Positions 16,867 to 27,803 of a stretch of 57,419 nt of DNA are shown one piece after another. This DNA comes from CAYFZR01 sp964347835 [NCBI: uncultured archaeon]. Lineage in GTDB: Archaea; CAYFZR01. The notes beneath the pieces are model-generated. The model made no database searches and was not told where the DNA came from. It worked only from the letters and a program-made list of their open reading frames with translations. Position numbers and translations under genes: made by a program. The stretch is from the NCBI GenBank assembly GCA_964347835.1, contig CAYFZR010000053.1, forward strand, positions 1-57,419, read 5' to 3'. Each line of letters begins with the position of its first letter. Position 1 is the first letter of the stretch.

Positions 16867-18054
16867 TTATTTTTTTCTTATCTTATTGAAGAGATTTGCT
16901 TGGAAGCCATGAAATTTAAGCATGCCTGTAACTTCCCTCTGATCTAATGCTTTTTCATCAAATGAGACTGTTTCTTGTTCATATAGGGCAAAGGGAGATA
17001 CTTTTGAAATTACTCTCGCGTTACCTTTGTTTAATTTTATCTTTACCGTTCCAGAGCACCTTTCCTGCGTGAAATCAATGTACTTATCGAGACCAATTTT
17101 TAAAGGATCGAGCCATAATCCATGATATATCAATTCTCCGTAAAGATTATCCACGTATTCTTTGAATCTAAGTTCATCCCTTGTTAATACTAAACTTTCA
17201 AGATGTTTATGGGTGTTTAAAAGAGTAAGGGCTGCAGGTGCCTCGTATATCTCTCTAGATTTTAACCCGAGGATCCTATCCTCTATTATATCAACTCTAC
17301 CAACTCCATGGGCACCAGCAATTTCATTTAAAGATTTAATAAAATCAAAAGGAGATAATTTTTTTCCATTCAAAGAAATAGGCTCTCCTTCTTTAAATTC
17401 TATCTCAACTATCTCAGGTTCGTCAGGGGTATGTTTTAGAGATTTGGTCCATTCGAATATCTCCTCTGGCGGCTCGAAAGAAGGATCTTCTAACTTTCCT
17501 CCCTCTATAGACCTCCCCCAGAGGTTTTCATCCACGCTATATGGTCTCTCTATAGTTACTGATACAGGAATTCCTCTCTCTTTTGCATACTCGATTTCTT
17601 CAGGCCTCGTCATATTAAAATCTCTAATTGGCGCTAAGATTTCGAAATTGCTAGTTCCCCTTATTATGGTCTCAAATCTAAATTGGTCGTTACCCTTCCC
17701 TGTGCAACCATGTCCGATGGCTTTTGCATTTAGTTCTTTCGCCTTCTCCACCGCTTTTATTGCTATCAAAGGTCTTGCTAAAGCCGTACCTAAGGGATAG
17801 CCCTCATAATCGGCGTTTGCTTTTAAGGCCTTAAATATGTAATCATGCGCGAACTCTTCCTTGGCATCAATGGTGTAATGATCTAAGACGCCAATCTTCC
17901 CGGCTCTTTCTTCAGCTTCCTTTATATCGTCAGTAGGTTGTCCAACATCTACCGTAACCGTAAAGACATCCATGTCATATTTTTCTTGGATTAATCTAAT
18001 GCAAACCGAGGTATCCAAGCCTCCGCTGTAAGTTAAGACGCAGATATCCTTCAT
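16867..18054 (-). CDS. argG: Argininosuccinate synthase
   Basis: Joins citrulline and aspartate with ATP in arginine synthesis. The 395-residue protein starts with [17 protein letters not shown], the ATP-pyrophosphatase loop. Later motifs are [15 protein letters not shown] and TRPEEIEYA. The ATG at 18054 overlaps the carB stop (ATGA) and has GGTGGAG upstream, so the two are translationally coupled. The pairing joins carbamoyl phosphate supply to arginine synthesis. Confidence 0.97.
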   Translation of the reverse strand: MKDICVLTYSGGLDTSVCIRLIQEKYDMDVFTVTVDVGQPTDDIKEAEERAGKIGVLDHYTIDAKEEFAHDYIFKALKANADYEGYPLGTALARPLIAIKAVEKAKELNAKAIGHGCTGKGNDQFRFETIIRGTSNFEILAPIRDFNMTRPEEIEYAKERGIPVSVTIERPYSVDENLWGRSIEGGKLEDPSFEPPEEIFEWTKSLKHTPDEPEIVEIEFKEGEPISLNGKKLSPFDFIKSLNEIAGAHGVGRVDIIEDRILGLKSREIYEAPAALTLLNTHKHLESLVLTRDELRFKEYVDNLYGELIYHGLWLDPLKIGLDKYIDFTQERCSGTVKIKLNKGNARVISKVSPFALYEQETVSFDEKALDQREVTGMLKFHGFQANLFNKIRKK

Positions 18055-21000
18055 GTCTCCACCTTCCATATCCCTTTGGTATAATACTCGGATAAAGATC
18101 TTACAAAAAGTTTACCTTTTTTTACTTTTTTTATCGCTTCAACTGCTGCTTTTGCGCCAGCATGGGTTGTTATGTAGGGTATACCTAACTCAACGCATGC
18201 TCTCCTTATCATGTATCCGTCTCTCGAAGGCTCTCTCCCAACGCTTGGAATGTTTATGACAAGGTCTATCATGTCAGATCTCATGTAATCAAGTATGTTG
18301 GGAGATCCTTCGCTTACTTTCTTTACAATTTTCACGTTAACTCCATTCTCTTTAAGAACTCTTGCCGTACCTTTAGTTGCAACTATTTTAAAGCCTAAAT
18401 TTACCAATTCATTTCCTATAGACACCATATTAAGTTGTTCTTCATCTTTTACACTGATAAAGATTGTTTTATTGGGAAAAGCACCTACTGGCAATTCCAT
18501 GTAAGCCCCCAACTGCGCCTTGTAGAAAGCGTTTCCAAATACATAGTCAATCCCCATTACCTCACCAGTAGATTTCATTTCAGGTCCTAAAACAGGATCT
18601 ACCCCTGAAAGTTTTGCAAATGAAAATACTGCCTCTTTAACCGCTACATGATTGAGTTCGTGTTCTTTCGTATAACCAAGTTCTTTCAAACCATGTCCAA
18701 TCATGATTTTTGTTGCCAATTTTGCCAGAGGAATACCAATAGCCTTGCTGACATAAGGAACAGTTCTGCTTGCCCTTGGATTTGCCTCCAACACGTATAC
18801 TACTCCATCTTTCACGGCATACTGTATATTTATTAATCCTACCACACCAAGTTCCAGAGCTATTCTCCTTGTGTAATCCTTTATTCTCTCAACAATATCC
18901 TTCTTAAGTGTTTGAGGTGGAATAACACAGGCACTATCTCCAGAATGGACTCCTGCCTGTTCTATATGTTCCATTACACCACCTATGAAAACATCTTCGG
19001 AGTCGCACACAGCGTCAACGTCTATCTCTACTGCATCTTGCAAAAATTTATCTACCAGCACCGGATGCTCTGGAGAAACTTTTATAGCGTCTTTCATATA
19101 TTTCTCAAGTTCCCTTAAGTCATGTACTATTTCCATCGCCCTCCCACCCAAGACATAAGAAGGTCTTACCAACAATGGATAGCCGATCTCGTAAGCGATA
19201 TCTTTTGCCTCCCCAAAGGAGTAAGCAGTTCCATAAGGGGCCTGTGGGATGTCTAATCTATTTAGTAATTCAGTAAAACGCTTTCTATCCTCTGCCCTGT
19301 CTATACTCTCAGGAGATGTTCCTAATATATTAACACCGCATCTTGCTAAGGGTACCGCTAAGTTTATGGATGTTTGCCCTCCAAACTGAACCATAACTCC
19401 CTCTGGTTCTTCTAACTCAATTACGTTTAGCACGTCTTCTAAGGTAAGTGGTTCAAAATATAATTTGTCAGATATATCAAAATCAGTACTTACCGTCTCA
19501 GGATTATTGTTTATTATTATAGCCTCTATTCCCTCCTCCCTCAATGCTAAAACCGCGTGCACGGTACAATAATCAAATTCTATTCCTTGACCTATTCTTA
19601 TAGGTCCTGCGCCAATTATAATGACTTTTCTCTTTTTAGAAGGAGTCTCTTCAGATTCGCTTTCATAAGAGGAATAATAATAGGGTGTTTGTGCCCTGAA
19701 TTCTGCTGCACATGTGTCTACCATCTTATAAGTCGTCAGAATATTTAATTCTCTACGTAGATTTCTTATGGTAAAATCATCTGTCTTCAATAGATACGCT
19801 AACTGCCTATCAGAGAAGCCTAACTTTTTCGCTTTCGTTAAAATTTCTTTATTTATGCCCTTCATTCCCTTTTCTTCAATTATTTTTTCCATATTTAAGA
19901 TGTTCAAGATCTTATGGATGAAGAAAGGGTCTATCTTAGTTATTCTTGAAATTTCTTCTACCTCGAATCCCTTTATCAGTGCCTCCCTGATTTGAAAGAG
20001 AGATGTATCCGTAACGGAATCAAGAAATTTTTTGAGTAACTCTGTATCGTCCAAAAACTCATCCTTCCCATCTGCTCCCAGGCCAAATCTCCCGATGTCG
20101 AGGGACCTAATTGCCTTTTGTAGTGCCTCCTCAAATGTCCTCCCGATAGCCATTACCTCTCCTGTCGACTTCATTTGAGTTTTGAGAGTTCTATCTGCGT
20201 ATGGAAACTTGTCGAAAGGCCATCTAGGTATTTTGATGACGACATAATCTAGCGAAGGCTCAAAACTTGCTAGAGTTTCGCCGGTAACGGTATTTGGAAT
20301 CTCATCCAAGGTCATACCTATGGCAATTTTTGCTGCTACCCTTGCTATTGGGTATCCTGTGGCTTTAGATGCCAAGGCACTGCTCCTGCTTACTCTAGGA
20401 TTTACCTCTATTACCCTGTATTCTCCTGTTTGTGGATGGACAGCAAATTGTATATTGCAGCCACCCTCTACACCCAAGGCTCTTATAATCTTCAGTGAAG
20501 TGCTTCTTAATATTTGGTGTTCCTCATCTGATAAGGTTTGAGCGGGGGCCACCACTATACTTTCCCCTGTATGTATACCCATAGGATCTATATTCTCCAT
20601 GCTACATATGGTGATACAATTACTTGCTGAATCGCGCATAACTTCGTATTCAAATTCTTTCCAGCCTAATACCGCTTCTTCTATGAGCACTTGATGGATT
20701 CTACTATACTCCATGCCAATTTTCGCTATTTCTTCCAACTCTTCCTCACTGTGGGCTATTCCTCCACCTGTTCCCCCTAAGGTATAGGCAGGGCGTATAA
20801 TTAGAGGATATCCAATATCGTCTGCAACCTTTTTTGCATCTTCTAGTTTATTTACGGCTTTACTCTTAGGAATGGGTTCACCTATACTCTCCATGGTCTT
20901 CTTGAATAAGTCACGATCTTCACATGCCATTATAGCCTCTATTGGAGTGCCAAGAGTTTCTATTCCGTATTTCTCTAGTATACCTCTCTCAGCAAGTTCT

Positions 21001-21299
21001 GATGCAATATTTAATCCAGTTTGTCCTCCTACAGTAGGTAAAATACCATCTGGTCTTTCTTTTTCAATTATTTTCTCTAAAACGTCCGGAGTAAGAGGTT
21101 CTATATAAACTACGTCGGCTATTTCAAGATCGGTCATTATCGTGGCAGGATTACTATTAACAAGTACTACCTTAACTCCCTCTTCTCTCAATGATTTACA
21201 CGCTTGGGAGCCAGAGTAATCAAACTCAGCAGCCTGTCCTATTATTATTGGACCCGATCCTATTACCAACACGTTTTTAATTTCTTCTCTTTTTGGCAT
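18051..21299 (-). CDS. carB: Carbamoyl-phosphate synthase, large subunit
   Basis: A full-length 1082-residue synthetase that makes carbamoyl phosphate from bicarbonate, ammonia and two ATP. Both ATP-grasp halves are present, each opening with a GSGPI/GAGPI-type loop ([13 protein letters not shown] and [13 protein letters not shown]). The C-terminal MGS-like allosteric domain ends at [14 protein letters not shown]. The small glutaminase subunit carA is not in this window. It overlaps argG by 4 nt, a shared operon for arginine and pyrimidine precursors. Confidence 0.97.
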   Translation of the reverse strand: MPKREEIKNVLVIGSGPIIIGQAAEFDYSGSQACKSLREEGVKVVLVNSNPATIMTDLEIADVVYIEPLTPDVLEKIIEKERPDGILPTVGGQTGLNIASELAERGILEKYGIETLGTPIEAIMACEDRDLFKKTMESIGEPIPKSKAVNKLEDAKKVADDIGYPLIIRPAYTLGGTGGGIAHSEEELEEIAKIGMEYSRIHQVLIEEAVLGWKEFEYEVMRDSASNCITICSMENIDPMGIHTGESIVVAPAQTLSDEEHQILRSTSLKIIRALGVEGGCNIQFAVHPQTGEYRVIEVNPRVSRSSALASKATGYPIARVAAKIAIGMTLDEIPNTVTGETLASFEPSLDYVVIKIPRWPFDKFPYADRTLKTQMKSTGEVMAIGRTFEEALQKAIRSLDIGRFGLGADGKDEFLDDTELLKKFLDSVTDTSLFQIREALIKGFEVEEISRITKIDPFFIHKILNILNMEKIIEEKGMKGINKEILTKAKKLGFSDRQLAYLLKTDDFTIRNLRRELNILTTYKMVDTCAAEFRAQTPYYYSSYESESEETPSKKRKVIIIGAGPIRIGQGIEFDYCTVHAVLALREEGIEAIIINNNPETVSTDFDISDKLYFEPLTLEDVLNVIELEEPEGVMVQFGGQTSINLAVPLARCGVNILGTSPESIDRAEDRKRFTELLNRLDIPQAPYGTAYSFGEAKDIAYEIGYPLLVRPSYVLGGRAMEIVHDLRELEKYMKDAIKVSPEHPVLVDKFLQDAVEIDVDAVCDSEDVFIGGVMEHIEQAGVHSGDSACVIPPQTLKKDIVERIKDYTRRIALELGVVGLINIQYAVKDGVVYVLEANPRASRTVPYVSKAIGIPLAKLATKIMIGHGLKELGYTKEHELNHVAVKEAVFSFAKLSGVDPVLGPEMKSTGEVMGIDYVFGNAFYKAQLGAYMELPVGAFPNKTIFISVKDEEQLNMVSIGNELVNLGFKIVATKGTARVLKENGVNVKIVKKVSEGSPNILDYMRSDMIDLVINIPSVGREPSRDGYMIRRACVELGIPYITTHAGAKAAVEAIKKVKKGKLFVRSLSEYYTKGIWKVET

Positions 21300-21325
21300 A
21301 TCTTTCCTCCATAATAAGAAAGATC

Positions 21326-22372
21326 TTAAGAATTATTTTCAAGTCCAAATATTTTTTTTAGCTTTTTGTCGTTAAATCCTACGCTCATAGTTTGAATATC
21401 TGATTTTACGCCCGAAACAACGATCGTAACCCTTACTTTACCCTCGAGTTCAGGGTCTAACTGCGCTCCCCAAATAATATGGGCACCCTTGAAAAGCTTT
21501 TCTGAAACTTTTTCAACAATTTTACCGACCTCTTCCATTTTTAAGTCATATCCTCCAACTATGTTTATTAAGGCTCCTTTAGCGTCAGAAACATCTATTT
21601 CTAACAAAGGACTATTTAGCGCTTCTGAAGCCGCAATAATCGCTCTATTTGGACCTTCTCCCTCGCCTATTCCTATCATTCCTATATTTTTTCCTCCTAT
21701 TATAGTTCTGAAATCGGCGAAGTCTAGATTAACAAGTCCGGGTTTGGTTATCAACTCTGTAATTCCCTTCAAGGTTATTACGAGAATTTCATCTGCCAGT
21801 TTATAAGCAGCACTCGGGGGTAAATCCGAAATTATCTCCAGTAATTTGTCGTTCGGTATAACTATAACGGAATCTACGATATTTCTCAATTTTTCTAGTC
21901 CCAAACGCGCGTTTTTCATCTTCAAGGGGCCTTCGAATCTAAATGGTAATGTTATCATTAATATAGTTAATGCACCGCTCTTTTTTGTTATTTCCGCTAT
22001 TATTGGTGTGGATCCTGTACCTGTTCCACCTCCCAATCCGCATGTTATAAATGCTAGATCTGCACCTCCCATCATGTCTTTTATGATGTTGACATCTTCT
22101 CTTGCCGCTGCTTCTCCTAGTTCAGGGATGTTGCCAGTACCCAAGCCCATCGTAGTGGATCTGCCAATCAATATTTTATTATGGGCTTTAGCATTTAAAA
22201 GGGTCTGAGCATCAGTATTTATTGCAATGGTTTCTGCACCTTCTATCCCAACTTCCATGATTCTCGAAACAATTTTACAGCCGGCTCCTCCTGTCCCGAT
22301 GATTCTTATAATTGGTCTTGATCCATTGATTACTCTTTTCAATTCGATATCAGTCCTTTCTAGTTTGGACAT
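21326..22372 (-). CDS. ftsZ: Cell division protein FtsZ
   Basis: A tubulin-fold GTPase of 348 residues that polymerises at the division site. The tubulin signature is [10 protein letters not shown]. The first glycine loop reads [10 protein letters not shown] rather than the common GVGGGGGNAV. NTDAQ and the T7 loop NLDFADFR are present. The protein ends soon after the GTPase-activating domain and has only a short tail. It sits 26 nt upstream of carB on the same strand. Confidence 0.95.
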   Translation of the reverse strand: MSKLERTDIELKRVINGSRPIIRIIGTGGAGCKIVSRIMEVGIEGAETIAINTDAQTLLNAKAHNKILIGRSTTMGLGTGNIPELGEAAAREDVNIIKDMMGGADLAFITCGLGGGTGTGSTPIIAEITKKSGALTILMITLPFRFEGPLKMKNARLGLEKLRNIVDSVIVIPNDKLLEIISDLPPSAAYKLADEILVITLKGITELITKPGLVNLDFADFRTIIGGKNIGMIGIGEGEGPNRAIIAASEALNSPLLEIDVSDAKGALINIVGGYDLKMEEVGKIVEKVSEKLFKGAHIIWGAQLDPELEGKVRVTIVVSGVKSDIQTMSVGFNDKKLKKIFGLENNS

Positions 22373-22470
22373 GAAGATCCCTCTAATAGTGATCTATTAA
22401 GAAGTAAGAGTACTATTTGAGTTTTAGTAATAGAACAAAAAGAAGAACAGGGGAGTTGAGAATCAATATC

Positions 22471-22902
22471 TCAATATCGTCTCCTCTCTCCTCTACCGAA
22501 ATCTTTCCTATACTGGCCTCTTCTACGATATTCCATCTCGTATATCTTGTTAGAAATATTATTTTCGGTATTTATTTCTCCTAACTCTATATCCTCTCTT
22601 TTTTCCATCGAACCGTACTTGCCTATATTAAGTCTTATATTACCTCTAATCAAGGACACATACCCATTATCTATGGCTATTATGTCTCCCTCATTTACTT
22701 CATCGATCTGGTTTTCCCAAAGGGTCATAACGACGCTAGCGGATTCATCACCTACGAGAACTTCTGCAAGGGTCTTCGTCTCACCAGATCTTGTTGTTAT
22801 AGTCTTCTTTTCTGGTATCTCCAAGACCTTTACTACCAAATTTGCTCTCCTACTGCTAGGAGAAAGTTTTTCTACCTTAATCATCTCTTGTTCTCTCAAC
22901 AT
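22471..22902 (-). CDS. OB-fold single-stranded DNA-binding protein
   Basis: A protein of about 143 residues built like the short archaeal SSB. One OB fold (residues about 10-110) includes VLEIPEKKT, AEVLVGDESASVVMTLW and GDIIAIDNGYVS. The tail is basic and RG-rich (YRRRGQYRKDFGRGERRRY), unlike an acidic bacterial SSB tail. I use the ATG at 22902; a methionine 6 codons later that begins MIKVEKLSP is also plausible. It may bind ssDNA or RNA. Confidence 0.8.
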   Translation of the reverse strand: MLREQEMIKVEKLSPSSRRANLVVKVLEIPEKKTITTRSGETKTLAEVLVGDESASVVMTLWENQIDEVNEGDIIAIDNGYVSLIRGNIRLNIGKYGSMEKREDIELGEINTENNISNKIYEMEYRRRGQYRKDFGRGERRRY

Positions 22903-22979
22903 TACCACATCTCTAATTTAATCTGTTTCGAGACAGTCTTTCGAAGTATAAATATCTTTCTATTTAAATCTTTGCAAGG

Positions 22980-23327
22980 TTAAACCGAGGCATCATGCTG
23001 TAAATCTTCTATTACACTACGAATTGGAAGTTTTTGTGGACAGACAATTTGGCAAAGTCCCTTACACGTACCGCACATCAAAGCAACATCTTTGGCAGGC
23101 AATCTTTCCGATCCTACCCTCACAGGATAATTGGGATCATTAATGCGAGCGGCAATCATAAAATGAGTTGGTTCTACCCGAAGAGGGCATTTTTGCATGC
23201 ATATCCTACATTGCCAGCAGATCATGGTCTCGGGATGCTTCCCTCTATATACCCTAACGAAATAGTATCCAAACAACACAATGATAATTATAAAAGATAC
23301 CAACTGGAGTATGGTAATAAGGTTCAT
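22980..23327 (-). CDS. Membrane-anchored HdrC-like iron-sulfur protein
   Basis: A 115-residue protein. Residues 4-24 form a membrane helix. It is followed by two [4Fe-4S] motifs, CWQCRICMQKCP and CGTCKGLCQIVCP, spaced as in the HdrC/GlpC electron-transfer subunits. It lacks a haem-binding domain such as HdrE and no HdrA, HdrB or HdrD gene is nearby. It may pass electrons between the membrane and a soluble partner. Confidence 0.75.
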   Translation of the reverse strand: MNLITILQLVSFIIIIVLFGYYFVRVYRGKHPETMICWQCRICMQKCPLRVEPTHFMIAARINDPNYPVRVGSERLPAKDVALMCGTCKGLCQIVCPQKLPIRSVIEDLQHDASV

Positions 23328-23423
23328 ATTTTAGATCCTTCGATACTTCTTCTTAAAAATTCCGTGTCGACACATTTATCTTATTTATGCTCTACCTAAC
23401 TATCTGATAAAGGTGGTCCTTCA

Positions 23424-24056
23424 ATGATGTGTAGAACATGCGGTTCACGATTGAACGAAAAATGGCGATACTGTCCAAAGTGTGGAAAAGCCGTAAAAGA
23501 TTTTGAAGAATTTATTTCATTTAAAGAGTTAATTGATAGGATAAAAAGCGAGATTGGTGATATAATAACCAAAGATTTTGCAAAGGAGATTCAAATCCTC
23601 GATTTTAGAGACCTAACAGATTCAGATTCAATGGGTGGAGGATTCAGTATTAAAATTTCAAAAGAAGGAGATAAATCCCCTGAAATAGATATAGAGACCT
23701 TTGGTGATATTGACAAAGAGATAAAAGATATGATAACAAATATCCTTAACCTTGCCCCAAAAACTAATATAGAAGTAAAAGACTCAGTTAAAAAAAGGTC
23801 CAGAGAGCCACCAGAAAAGGTAGAAGAACCTAAGGTAACCTTTAACACTGATGGAGTGCATGAAATCGTCACGCTTGAGTTGCCTGATGTAAAGGATATC
23901 GGTGAAATCGACATAGAGAAATTTGAAGAATCCATTGAAGTAAGAGCATTTACCGAAAGTAAAGGCTACATAAAGATAATACGCATTCCAAAGAACACTT
24001 CTATCATAAAAAGTGAATTTAGTATGGGAAAACTAACATTAACCCTCAATAGGTAG
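23424..24056 (+). CDS. Zinc ribbon-Hsp20 fusion protein
   Basis: A 210-residue protein. The N-terminal zinc ribbon shows CRTCG and CPKCG. A middle charged linker leads to an alpha-crystallin-like domain (about residues 140-210) recognisable from [28 protein letters not shown] and [11 protein letters not shown]. It lacks the IXI tail motif of oligomeric small heat shock proteins. Its stop is 5 nt before the Cdc48 start, so it probably works as an adaptor or chaperone for that ATPase. I recall similar Hsp20-Cdc48 neighbours in other archaea, but have not checked. Confidence 0.8.
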   Translation: MMCRTCGSRLNEKWRYCPKCGKAVKDFEEFISFKELIDRIKSEIGDIITKDFAKEIQILDFRDLTDSDSMGGGFSIKISKEGDKSPEIDIETFGDIDKEIKDMITNILNLAPKTNIEVKDSVKKRSREPPEKVEEPKVTFNTDGVHEIVTLELPDVKDIGEIDIEKFEESIEVRAFTESKGYIKIIRIPKNTSIIKSEFSMGKLTLTLNR

Positions 24057-24061
24057 ATCGA

Positions 24062-26248
24062 ATGAAGCAAATAGAATTGAGAGTAGCAGAGTCAATGCCA
24101 CAAGACGTTGGTAAAGGTATAGCTAGAATAGATGGAAAAAGTCTAACAGAGTTAGGTCTCGTTGTAGGAGACATCGTTGAGATCAGAGGAGAAAAAATTG
24201 GCATCGCCATAGTAAATCAAGGATATCCTATGGATGAAGGCTTAGGCATTGTGAGAATGGACGGTGTAGTAAGGTACAATTCAGGCGCCAACATAGGAGG
24301 AAAAGTCAAGGTAAGAAAGGCAATAGTAAAAGACGCCCGAAGAATAAGGTTAAGCCCTATTCAACCCGTAAGATTTAGATCTGATTTCCAAGAATACGTT
24401 AGAAGAAGAATTGTAAAAAAACCGCTGATTAGAGGAAATAGGATAGATGTTCCTGTTTTTAATACTGCTCTATCTCTCATAGTTACCAGTTCAGATCCAA
24501 GCGGTCCTGTCCTCGTAACTGAAGAAACTCAAATTAATATTAGTGACCGCCCCTTAAAAGACGTACTTGATATTCCTGCAGTAACCTACGAAGATGTAGG
24601 CGGTCTCAAGGAAGAGATTCAAAAAGTTAGGGAGATGATAGAACTTCCCCTGAGGCACCCCCAAGTGTTCGAGAAACTTGGAATAAAACCTCCAAAAGGC
24701 GTTCTCTTACACGGATCTCCTGGAACAGGAAAAACGCTACTTGCAAGAGCAGTTGCTCATGAAAGTAACGCTCATATTATAATGCTAAACGCTCCTGAAA
24801 TAATGGGCAAGTACTACGGTGAGAGTGAAGAAAGACTTCGAGAAATATTCAAACAAGGTCATGAAAACGCTCCAAGCATAATATTCATAGACGAAATAGA
24901 TGCAATCGCACCAAAAAGGGAAGAAGTTACAGGAGAAGTTGAGAAAAGAGTTGTAGCACAATTATTATCCTTGATGGATGGTTTGAAGGAGAGAGAGAAA
25001 GTAATAGTTGTTGCTGCCACAAACAGACCTAACGCCTTAGATCCTGCACTAAGAAGACCAGGAAGATTTGACAGGGAAATAGAAATCGGTATCCCCGACA
25101 GGGATGCAAGATTAGAGATACTCCAGATCCATACGAGAAACATGCCGTTAGAGGATGTCGACTTAGAGGAGTTAGCAAATTCTACCCACGGATTCGTTGG
25201 TGCTGATATCGCAGCCCTATGCAGAGAGTCTGCTATGAGTTCCTTGAGAAAAGTTTTGCCTGAAATAGATCTTGAAGCCCATGAGATTTCCCCAGATACA
25301 CTGGAAAAATTGATAGTACGCAGAGAAGATTTCAAAGCTGCGCTAAAAGATGTTGGACCCTCTGCATTGAGAGAAGTATACGTCGAGATTCCTAACATAA
25401 GGTGGAGTGACATAGGTGGCTTGGAAGAGGTTAAGAATGAGTTAAAAAAGGCGATAGAATGGCCTCTCAAGTATCCAAACGAGTTTGAAGAACTAGGTAT
25501 CAACCCTCCTCATGGAATATTGCTGTATGGACCTCCTGGTACTGGGAAGACCATGCTGGCAAAGGCTATATCAAACGAGGCCCAGGCCAATTTTATCAGT
25601 ATAAAAGGACCTGAACTACTAAGTAAATGGGTCGGAGAAAGTGAGAAAGCTGTTAGAGAAATATTCAAAAAGGGAAGACAAACCGCTCCTTGCATAATCT
25701 TCTTCGACGAAGTAGATTCAATAGTGCCGAGAAGAGGTATTGGCATAGGAGATTCAAGGGTTACTGAAAGAATAATAAGCCAAATACTAACAGAACTGGA
25801 CGGTATTGAAGAATTAACAGATGTTGTCGTGATCGCCGCGACGAATAGACCTGATATAATCGATCCGGCTCTGTTTAGACCAGGAAGATTTGATAAAATA
25901 ATTTATGTTCCAGAACCAGATCAAGAAGCAAGATTGGAGATATTCAAAGTACATAGCAATAATATGCCCCTGAGAGACGATGTAGATCTAGATTGGTTAG
26001 CAGGTGTTACAGAAGGATACACTGGAGCTGATATAGCAGCACTATGTAATGAGGCTGCAATGATAGCACTAGAAGAAAATGTGGGAAAAGATAATAAAAA
26101 GATTGAGATGAAGCACTTTGATGATGCATTAAAGTTAATAAAACCTTCTTTAACAAAAGAAGCAATATTCCAGTACGAGAGGTTTACAAAAGAGAGAGAA
26201 AGGAGAGGCACGGCTTTAGACGAAGATTTCAGAGTTTCTTACCTGTAG
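24062..26248 (+). CDS. Cdc48/VCP-like AAA ATPase
   Basis: A 728-residue unfoldase with an N-terminal double-psi barrel domain and two AAA modules. Walker A in D1 is GSPGTGKT and in D2 GPPGTGKT; Walker B sites are IIFIDEID and IIFFDEVD. It acts on protein complexes, possibly feeding the proteasome. The C-terminus ends in a short tail without a clear HbYX motif. It is the second gene of an operon with the zinc ribbon-Hsp20 protein. Confidence 0.97.
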   Translation: MKQIELRVAESMPQDVGKGIARIDGKSLTELGLVVGDIVEIRGEKIGIAIVNQGYPMDEGLGIVRMDGVVRYNSGANIGGKVKVRKAIVKDARRIRLSPIQPVRFRSDFQEYVRRRIVKKPLIRGNRIDVPVFNTALSLIVTSSDPSGPVLVTEETQINISDRPLKDVLDIPAVTYEDVGGLKEEIQKVREMIELPLRHPQVFEKLGIKPPKGVLLHGSPGTGKTLLARAVAHESNAHIIMLNAPEIMGKYYGESEERLREIFKQGHENAPSIIFIDEIDAIAPKREEVTGEVEKRVVAQLLSLMDGLKEREKVIVVAATNRPNALDPALRRPGRFDREIEIGIPDRDARLEILQIHTRNMPLEDVDLEELANSTHGFVGADIAALCRESAMSSLRKVLPEIDLEAHEISPDTLEKLIVRREDFKAALKDVGPSALREVYVEIPNIRWSDIGGLEEVKNELKKAIEWPLKYPNEFEELGINPPHGILLYGPPGTGKTMLAKAISNEAQANFISIKGPELLSKWVGESEKAVREIFKKGRQTAPCIIFFDEVDSIVPRRGIGIGDSRVTERIISQILTELDGIEELTDVVVIAATNRPDIIDPALFRPGRFDKIIYVPEPDQEARLEIFKVHSNNMPLRDDVDLDWLAGVTEGYTGADIAALCNEAAMIALEENVGKDNKKIEMKHFDDALKLIKPSLTKEAIFQYERFTKERERRGTALDEDFRVSYL

Positions 26249-26263
26249 ATTCTTAAAATGGAG

Positions 26264-26289
26264 CGTGGTCGCTGCATCCGCAATATTAT
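26264..26289 (+). repeat. Flanking repeat F, left copy
   Basis: Carries the 17-nt core TGCATCCGCAATATTAT preceded by CGTGGTCGC. A matching copy in the same orientation is at 29034-29060. The two copies enclose the Bat-type regulator, methyltransferase and HgcAB-like genes. Confidence 0.75.
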
Positions 26290-26336
26290 AATACCATTTT
26301 TTCCTATTTTGAAGGAAAAGATTTGAATTTTCAAAT

Positions 26337-26972
26337 CTAATCCAATAAATTATCGAAAATACTTCTTTCAGCTTTCCGTAAATGTTCTAAGACGGCAGAT
26401 TGACTTACCCCCAAGATCTCAGCTAGCTTTTCTGATGAAACTCTTCTAGGTATTTCAAAATAACCCAGCTTCTTAGCTAAAATAACTACTTTCTTTTGTT
26501 TATCAGTTAGATAGGGAAGAGATTTTACAGAATCATGACCTATGTTTCTTACTTTAATTATCTTAAAATCAGTTCCGAGTTCAGATATTGAAGAGATTAA
26601 TTTCTCAACGTCTTTTTCCCTTACAACGAATGAGCATACACATTTCTCGGTGTTGTAAATCAGAGGTAAATCCAGAAGTATGTCAAATCCACTAAATATC
26701 TCAGGTATTGACTGCCACCTTTCTTTTACAATACATGTATAAATTCCATTTTCTTCGTGCAGTACCTCAATATCGTCGATGCCTTTTAATCCAACTAAAT
26801 CCATCGCTGAATAACTTGAATCCAGCATTTCAATCTTTGAAATACTTACAAAACTCTTATCATCGTATTTTAAGGTGTGAATAACTTCACACCTTTTTAT
26901 ATTAGAAAGTATTTCTCCAAGCCCGATTTTTTTCAGAATTTCTAATGGAAATTCAATTGTTACCTTTTTCAT
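26337..26972 (-). CDS. Bat-type helix-turn-helix regulator
   Basis: A 211-residue transcription regulator. The C-terminal HTH (residues about 155-205) is of the Bat/HTH_10 type: LTDKQKKVVILAKKLGYFE, then RRVSSEKLAEILGVSQSAV and LEHLRKAERSI. The N-terminal part is a ligand- or partner-binding domain with Cys residues in KRCEVIH and NTEKCVCSFV, which could sense redox or metal. It is divergent from the methyltransferase and HgcAB-like genes and is the likely controller of that operon. Confidence 0.85.
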   Translation of the reverse strand: MKKVTIEFPLEILKKIGLGEILSNIKRCEVIHTLKYDDKSFVSISKIEMLDSSYSAMDLVGLKGIDDIEVLHEENGIYTCIVKERWQSIPEIFSGFDILLDLPLIYNTEKCVCSFVVREKDVEKLISSISELGTDFKIIKVRNIGHDSVKSLPYLTDKQKKVVILAKKLGYFEIPRRVSSEKLAEILGVSQSAVLEHLRKAERSIFDNLLD

Positions 26973-27009
26973 AATACCTCAATGGAACCTATAATATTTA
27001 AAGAGCTTG

Positions 27010-27022
27010 ATATTTATAGCAC
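27010..27022. promoter_or_regulatory. Shared promoter element of Bat gene and methyltransferase operon
   Basis: GATATTTATAGC resembles a TATA element in both directions. It is about 40-45 nt from the regulator start on one side and about 45 nt from the AGGAGGAGG ribosome binding site on the other. Confidence 0.35.
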
Positions 27023-27075
27023 AAAATTAAAAAGTTTCAAAAAATAGATATTTTCAGGAGGAGGATGGTAAAGAA

Positions 27076-27126
27076 ATGAGTAACGATCTGAGAGATTGCA
27101 CCATGCCCGGGCATTTTAGTTCTTAG
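27076..27126 (+). CDS. Short leader reading frame before the methyltransferase
   Basis: A 16-codon frame (MSNDLRDCTMPGHFSS) that overlaps an even shorter one (MVKK, from 27065) by ATGA. The best ribosome binding site of the region, AGGAGGAGG at 27056-27064, stands before them rather than before the methyltransferase. They could be a translated leader, or the remains of a lost gene. Function unknown. Confidence 0.3.
   Translation: MSNDLRDCTMPGHFSS
27103..27114. promoter_or_regulatory. 12-bp perfect palindrome upstream of the methyltransferase
   Basis: ATGCCCGGGCAT is a perfect, GC-rich palindrome in AT-rich surroundings, 24 nt before the methyltransferase start. It could be an operator for a dimeric regulator or part of an RNA fold. 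Confidence 0.35.
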
Positions 27127-27137
27127 AGGATATTCAA

Positions 27138-27803
27138 ATGAGCACATACGTCTTAATGAAAATACTTGAATCCGCACCAAGTAGATATGACAAGGGCATT
27201 AGTATTCTCACGCTTGGGAGAATAGATGAGGCTTACGATCGTTTGACTTCTCATATAAAAAAGGGACAAAAAGTTCTTGATCTAGGCTGTGGAACAGGAG
27301 CGTTGACACTCAGAGCCGCTCAGAACGATGCAAAGGTTAAAGGGATTGATGTTAATTCCCAAATGTTAGAAATCGCACAAAAGCGGACAAATGAAGCGGA
27401 ACTTACACGAAATATAGAGTTTTGTGAGATGGGAGTTGCTGAGCTTGGAAGCGAAGAATCAGAAAGCTACGACGTTGTGATGAGTGGTCTTTGTTTTTCT
27501 GAATTAAACGAAGAGGAATTAGCCTATACCCTGAAGGAGGTAAAAAGGATATTGAAGCCAGGGGGTCTTTTACTCATTGCAGATGAAGTAATACCCAAAA
27601 GCATTCCAAAGAGAATACTTAACTGGCTGATAAGATTTCCCCTTTTAATAATTACCTACCTTATCGCCCAAACTACTACAAATGCAGTCAAAGATTTGCA
27701 GGAAAAGATAAAAGAAGCGGGCTTTCAAGTAGAATCGGTCAGATTGAATAAAACAGAGAACTTTATGGAGTTAGTAGGAAGAAATCCTTCAAGAGGAGAT
27801 TAA
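27138..27803 (+). CDS. Class I SAM-dependent methyltransferase
   Basis: A 221-residue methyltransferase. Motif I is VLDLGCGTGALTLRAA, and GIDVNSQMLEIA supplies the acidic residue binding SAM ribose. The motif DVVMSGLCFSEL and LKPGGLLLIADE are also visible. Around residues 160-175 is a hydrophobic helix (NWLIRFPLLIITYLIAQ) that could bind membrane. The HgcAB-like gene begins at the next base after its stop, so the two proteins surely work together. Substrate unknown; a methyl transfer linked to the corrinoid protein is a reasonable guess. Confidence 0.88.
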   Translation: MSTYVLMKILESAPSRYDKGISILTLGRIDEAYDRLTSHIKKGQKVLDLGCGTGALTLRAAQNDAKVKGIDVNSQMLEIAQKRTNEAELTRNIEFCEMGVAELGSEESESYDVVMSGLCFSELNEEELAYTLKEVKRILKPGGLLLIADEVIPKSIPKRILNWLIRFPLLIITYLIAQTTTNAVKDLQEKIKEAGFQVESVRLNKTENFMELVGRNPSRGD

